DNA of 14,209 bases, taken from assembly GCA_026419705.1 (NCBI GenBank), contig JANZYY010000066.1:1-14209 (forward strand). The letters are read 5' to 3'. Shown one piece after another: positions 12,960 to 14,209 of this stretch. Position numbers and translations under genes: made by a program. Origin of the DNA: Fischerella sp. (GTDB taxonomy: Bacteria; Cyanobacteriota; Cyanobacteriia; Cyanobacteriales; Nostocaceae). Each line of letters begins with the position of its first letter. The first letter of the stretch is position 1. The notes below the pieces were generated by a model, which was not told the origin of the DNA, ran no database searches, and worked only from the letters and a program-made list of their open reading frames with translations.

Positions 12960-13271
12960 ATGGCAGCTGTATCTTTAAGTGTTTCTACAGTTAAACCTTT
13001 AGGCGATCGCGTTTTCGTGAAAGTGAGCGCCTCTGAAGAAAAGACCGCTGGTGGTCTGTATTTGCCCGATACCGCCAAAGAAAAGCCCCAAGTTGGGGAA
13101 GTTGTTGCAATTGGTGATGGCAAAGTCAAAGATGACGGTTCTCGTCAGCCGATGGATGTGAAAGTAGGGGACAAAGTTCTCTACTCCAAGTACGCTGGTA
13201 CCGACATCAAGCTGGGAACCGATGAATACGTCTTGCTTTCTGAGAAAGACATTTTAGCAATTGTTTCTTAG
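12960..13271 (+). CDS. groES: Co-chaperonin GroES (Cpn10)
   Basis: Seven-subunit lid of the GroEL chaperonin, cytoplasmic; 103 aa, the usual cyanobacterial length. Motifs are VKPLGDRVFVKVSASEEKTA, the mobile loop TAGGLYLPDTAKEKPQVGEV, and KYAGTDIKLGTDEYVLLSEK with DILAIV at the end. The start is ATG 12960, with GGAG 9 nt upstream (12947-12950). An in-frame TTG at 12930 lies inside CIRCE and is rejected. A HIP1 site lies at 13003-13010. The TAG stop is also the first part of a heptad array (GTCATTT from 13271). It is co-transcribed with groEL, 118 nt downstream. Confidence 0.98.
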   Translation: MAAVSLSVSTVKPLGDRVFVKVSASEEKTAGGLYLPDTAKEKPQVGEVVAIGDGKVKDDGSRQPMDVKVGDKVLYSKYAGTDIKLGTDEYVLLSEKDILAIVS

Positions 13272-13382
13272 TCATTTGTCATTGGTCATTAGTCATTGGT
13301 CACTACTAAAGGACAAATGACAAATAGTAAATGACAAAAGACAAATAACGAATGACAAATAACGAATGACAAAGGACAACTA
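13271..13382 (+). repeat. Opposed heptad arrays in the groES-groEL spacer
   Basis: Five GTCATTN-type units (13271-13305) are followed by a run of GACAAAT/AACGAAT-type heptads in the opposite sense (13312-13382), ending 7 nt before the groEL ATG. The halves are partly complementary and could fold in the groESL mRNA. The GTCATTN units are the complement of the NAATGAC heptads at the rlmD, cysT and cysW starts. Confidence 0.85.
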
Positions 13383-13389
13383 AGAAATT

Positions 13390-14209
13390 ATGGCAAAGCG
13401 CATTATCTACAACGAAAACGCTCGTCGCGCCCTGGAAAGAGGCATGGATATCCTGGCTGAGGCTGTAGCTGTTACCCTCGGTCCTAAAGGTCGTAACGTC
13501 GTACTAGAGAAGAAATTTGGTGCACCTCAAATCATCAATGATGGTGTGACCATTGCTAAAGAAATTGAATTAGAAGACCATGTTGAAAACACAGGCGTTT
13601 CTTTGATTCGTCAGGCTGCTTCCAAGACTAACGATGCTGCTGGTGATGGAACCACCACAGCCACAGTTTTGGCGCACGCAATGGTCAAAGAAGGCTTGCG
13701 GAACGTTGCAGCTGGTGCAAATGCCATTTTGCTGAAGCGCGGTATTGATAAGGCTACTCACTTCCTTGTAGATAAGATTGCGGAACACGCTCGTCCCGTC
13801 GAAGATTCCAAAGCCATTGCTCAGGTTGGTGCAATCTCATCTGGTAACGACGAAGAAGTCGGTAAAATGATTGCTGAAGCAATGGACAAGGTGGGTAAAG
13901 AAGGTGTTATTTCTCTGGAAGAAGGGAAATCCATGACCACCGAGTTGGAAATCACTGAAGGGATGCGCTTTGACAAGGGCTACATCTCTCCCTATTTCGC
14001 AACTGATACCGAGCGGATGGAAGCAATTTTAGATGAGCCTTTCGTGCTGCTCACCGATAAGAAAATTACTTTGGTCCAAGATTTAGTACCCATTCTCGAA
14101 CAAGTAGCGCGTCAAGGCAAACCCTTAGTAATTATTGCCGAAGATATTGAAAAAGAAGCTTTTACTGACATAGAAAGCGGTACTATGATAAATTCAGGCT
14201 TCCTTGACG
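13390..14209 (+). CDS. groEL: Chaperonin GroEL, N-terminal half; sequence departs from family after residue 257
   Basis: ATP-driven 14-subunit folding chaperone, partner of GroES. ATG 13390 opens MAKRIIYNENARRALERGMD. The ATP-site motifs TLGPKGRNV and AGDGTTTATVLA (catalytic Asp in GDGTT) are intact, followed by the apical-domain start FDKGYISPYFATDTERMEAI and GKPLVIIAEDIEKEA. Up to Ala257 (codon 14158-14160) it is a normal GroEL. The next expected residues are LATLVVN, but the frame reads FTDIESGTMINSGFLD to the right edge without a stop. So only 257 of about 540-560 residues are confirmed. The switch falls at an AAGCTT (14156-14161). Possible causes are an insertion element, a rearrangement, or a chimeric sequence end. 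Confidence 0.93.
   Translation, partial: MAKRIIYNENARRALERGMDILAEAVAVTLGPKGRNVVLEKKFGAPQIINDGVTIAKEIELEDHVENTGVSLIRQAASKTNDAAGDGTTTATVLAHAMVKEGLRNVAAGANAILLKRGIDKATHFLVDKIAEHARPVEDSKAIAQVGAISSGNDEEVGKMIAEAMDKVGKEGVISLEEGKSMTTELEITEGMRFDKGYISPYFATDTERMEAILDEPFVLLTDKKITLVQDLVPILEQVARQGKPLVIIAEDIEKEAFTDIESGTMINSGFLD

Larger units (their letters stand above)
1149..13010. repeat. HIP1 octamers (GCGATCGC), eight copies
   Basis: Exact GCGATCGC palindromes start at 1149, 3454, 4495, 6080, 6124, 6844, 8411 and 13003. All eight are inside coding sequence, none in the repeat-rich spacers. HIP1 over-representation is a known cyanobacterial genome signature. Confidence 0.9.

Noticed and set aside
13271..13382. 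CRISPR-like array
   Set aside because: The units are 7-nt tandem heptads with no 25-40 nt repeats, no unique spacers and no cas genes.
14156..14161. AAGCTT read as a cloning-vector junction
   Set aside because: A HindIII site is a natural result of GAA GCT TTA codons in groEL, and the following bases are not a vector sequence I recognise. Kept only as one explanation for the groEL break.
1..14209. tRNA or rRNA genes
   Set aside because: I saw no GGTTCGANTCC-type T-loop with matching acceptor arms and no rRNA core sequence on either strand. The GGTTCG at 4944 is part of a short terminator-like hairpin.

Overview
The window is chromosomal DNA from a phycobilisome-containing cyanobacterium, most likely a filamentous, heterocyst-forming type (Nostocales sensu lato). 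Four things support this: an apcD gene for the allophycocyanin alpha-B terminal emitter; eight copies of the HIP1 octamer GCGATCGC in 14.2 kb, where composition predicts well under one; abundant 7-nt short tandem repeats (CCACTAA, NAATGAC, ATTCAAA types); and a CIRCE-controlled groESL operon. Genus cannot be resolved from the sequence alone.

Layout. 1-1355 (-): 5' part of purL, running off the left edge. 1388-1989 (-): a Uma2-type nuclease gene split by a small deletion. 1990-2687: gene-poor spacer with a strong orphan + strand terminator and a possible small RNA. 2688-3173 (-): apcD. 3330-4709 (+): RlmD/RumA-type 23S rRNA uracil-C5 methyltransferase. 4710-5130: spacer with hairpins. 5131-5586 (+): anti-sigma-factor-type HATPase. 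5657-5941 (-) and 5997-6365 (+): two small cyanobacterial proteins. 6473-7864 (+): asnS. 8015-11021 (+): sulfate ABC transporter genes sbpA-cysT-cysW without a cysA ATPase gene. 11144-11821 (-): NarL/LuxR-type response regulator. 12120-12606 (-): relic of a (2Fe-2S) ferredoxin-domain gene with multiple frameshifts. 12888-14209 (+): promoter, CIRCE, groES and the first half of groEL.

Most genes are housekeeping (purine synthesis, tRNA charging, rRNA modification, light harvesting, sulfate uptake, chaperonin). The sulfate genes would make the periplasmic binding protein and both permease subunits of one importer, whose ATPase must be encoded elsewhere. The groES promoter overlaps a perfect CIRCE operator, so HrcA repression is expected.

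The unusual content lies between and at the edges of genes. Heptanucleotide repeats fill most spacers. At rlmD, cysT and cysW the ATG start lies at the same position inside an NAATGAC heptad, so all three proteins begin Met-Thr. In cysT a second heptad array is translated as a 7-residue repeat. Long inverted repeats lie between convergent genes and inside the sulfate operon. Two genes are visibly decaying. At the right edge the groEL reading frame stops resembling GroEL after Ala257, so an insertion, rearrangement or assembly join is likely there. I found no clear new defence or mobile system. The repeat-derived gene starts, the candidate small RNA and the groEL junction are the best leads.
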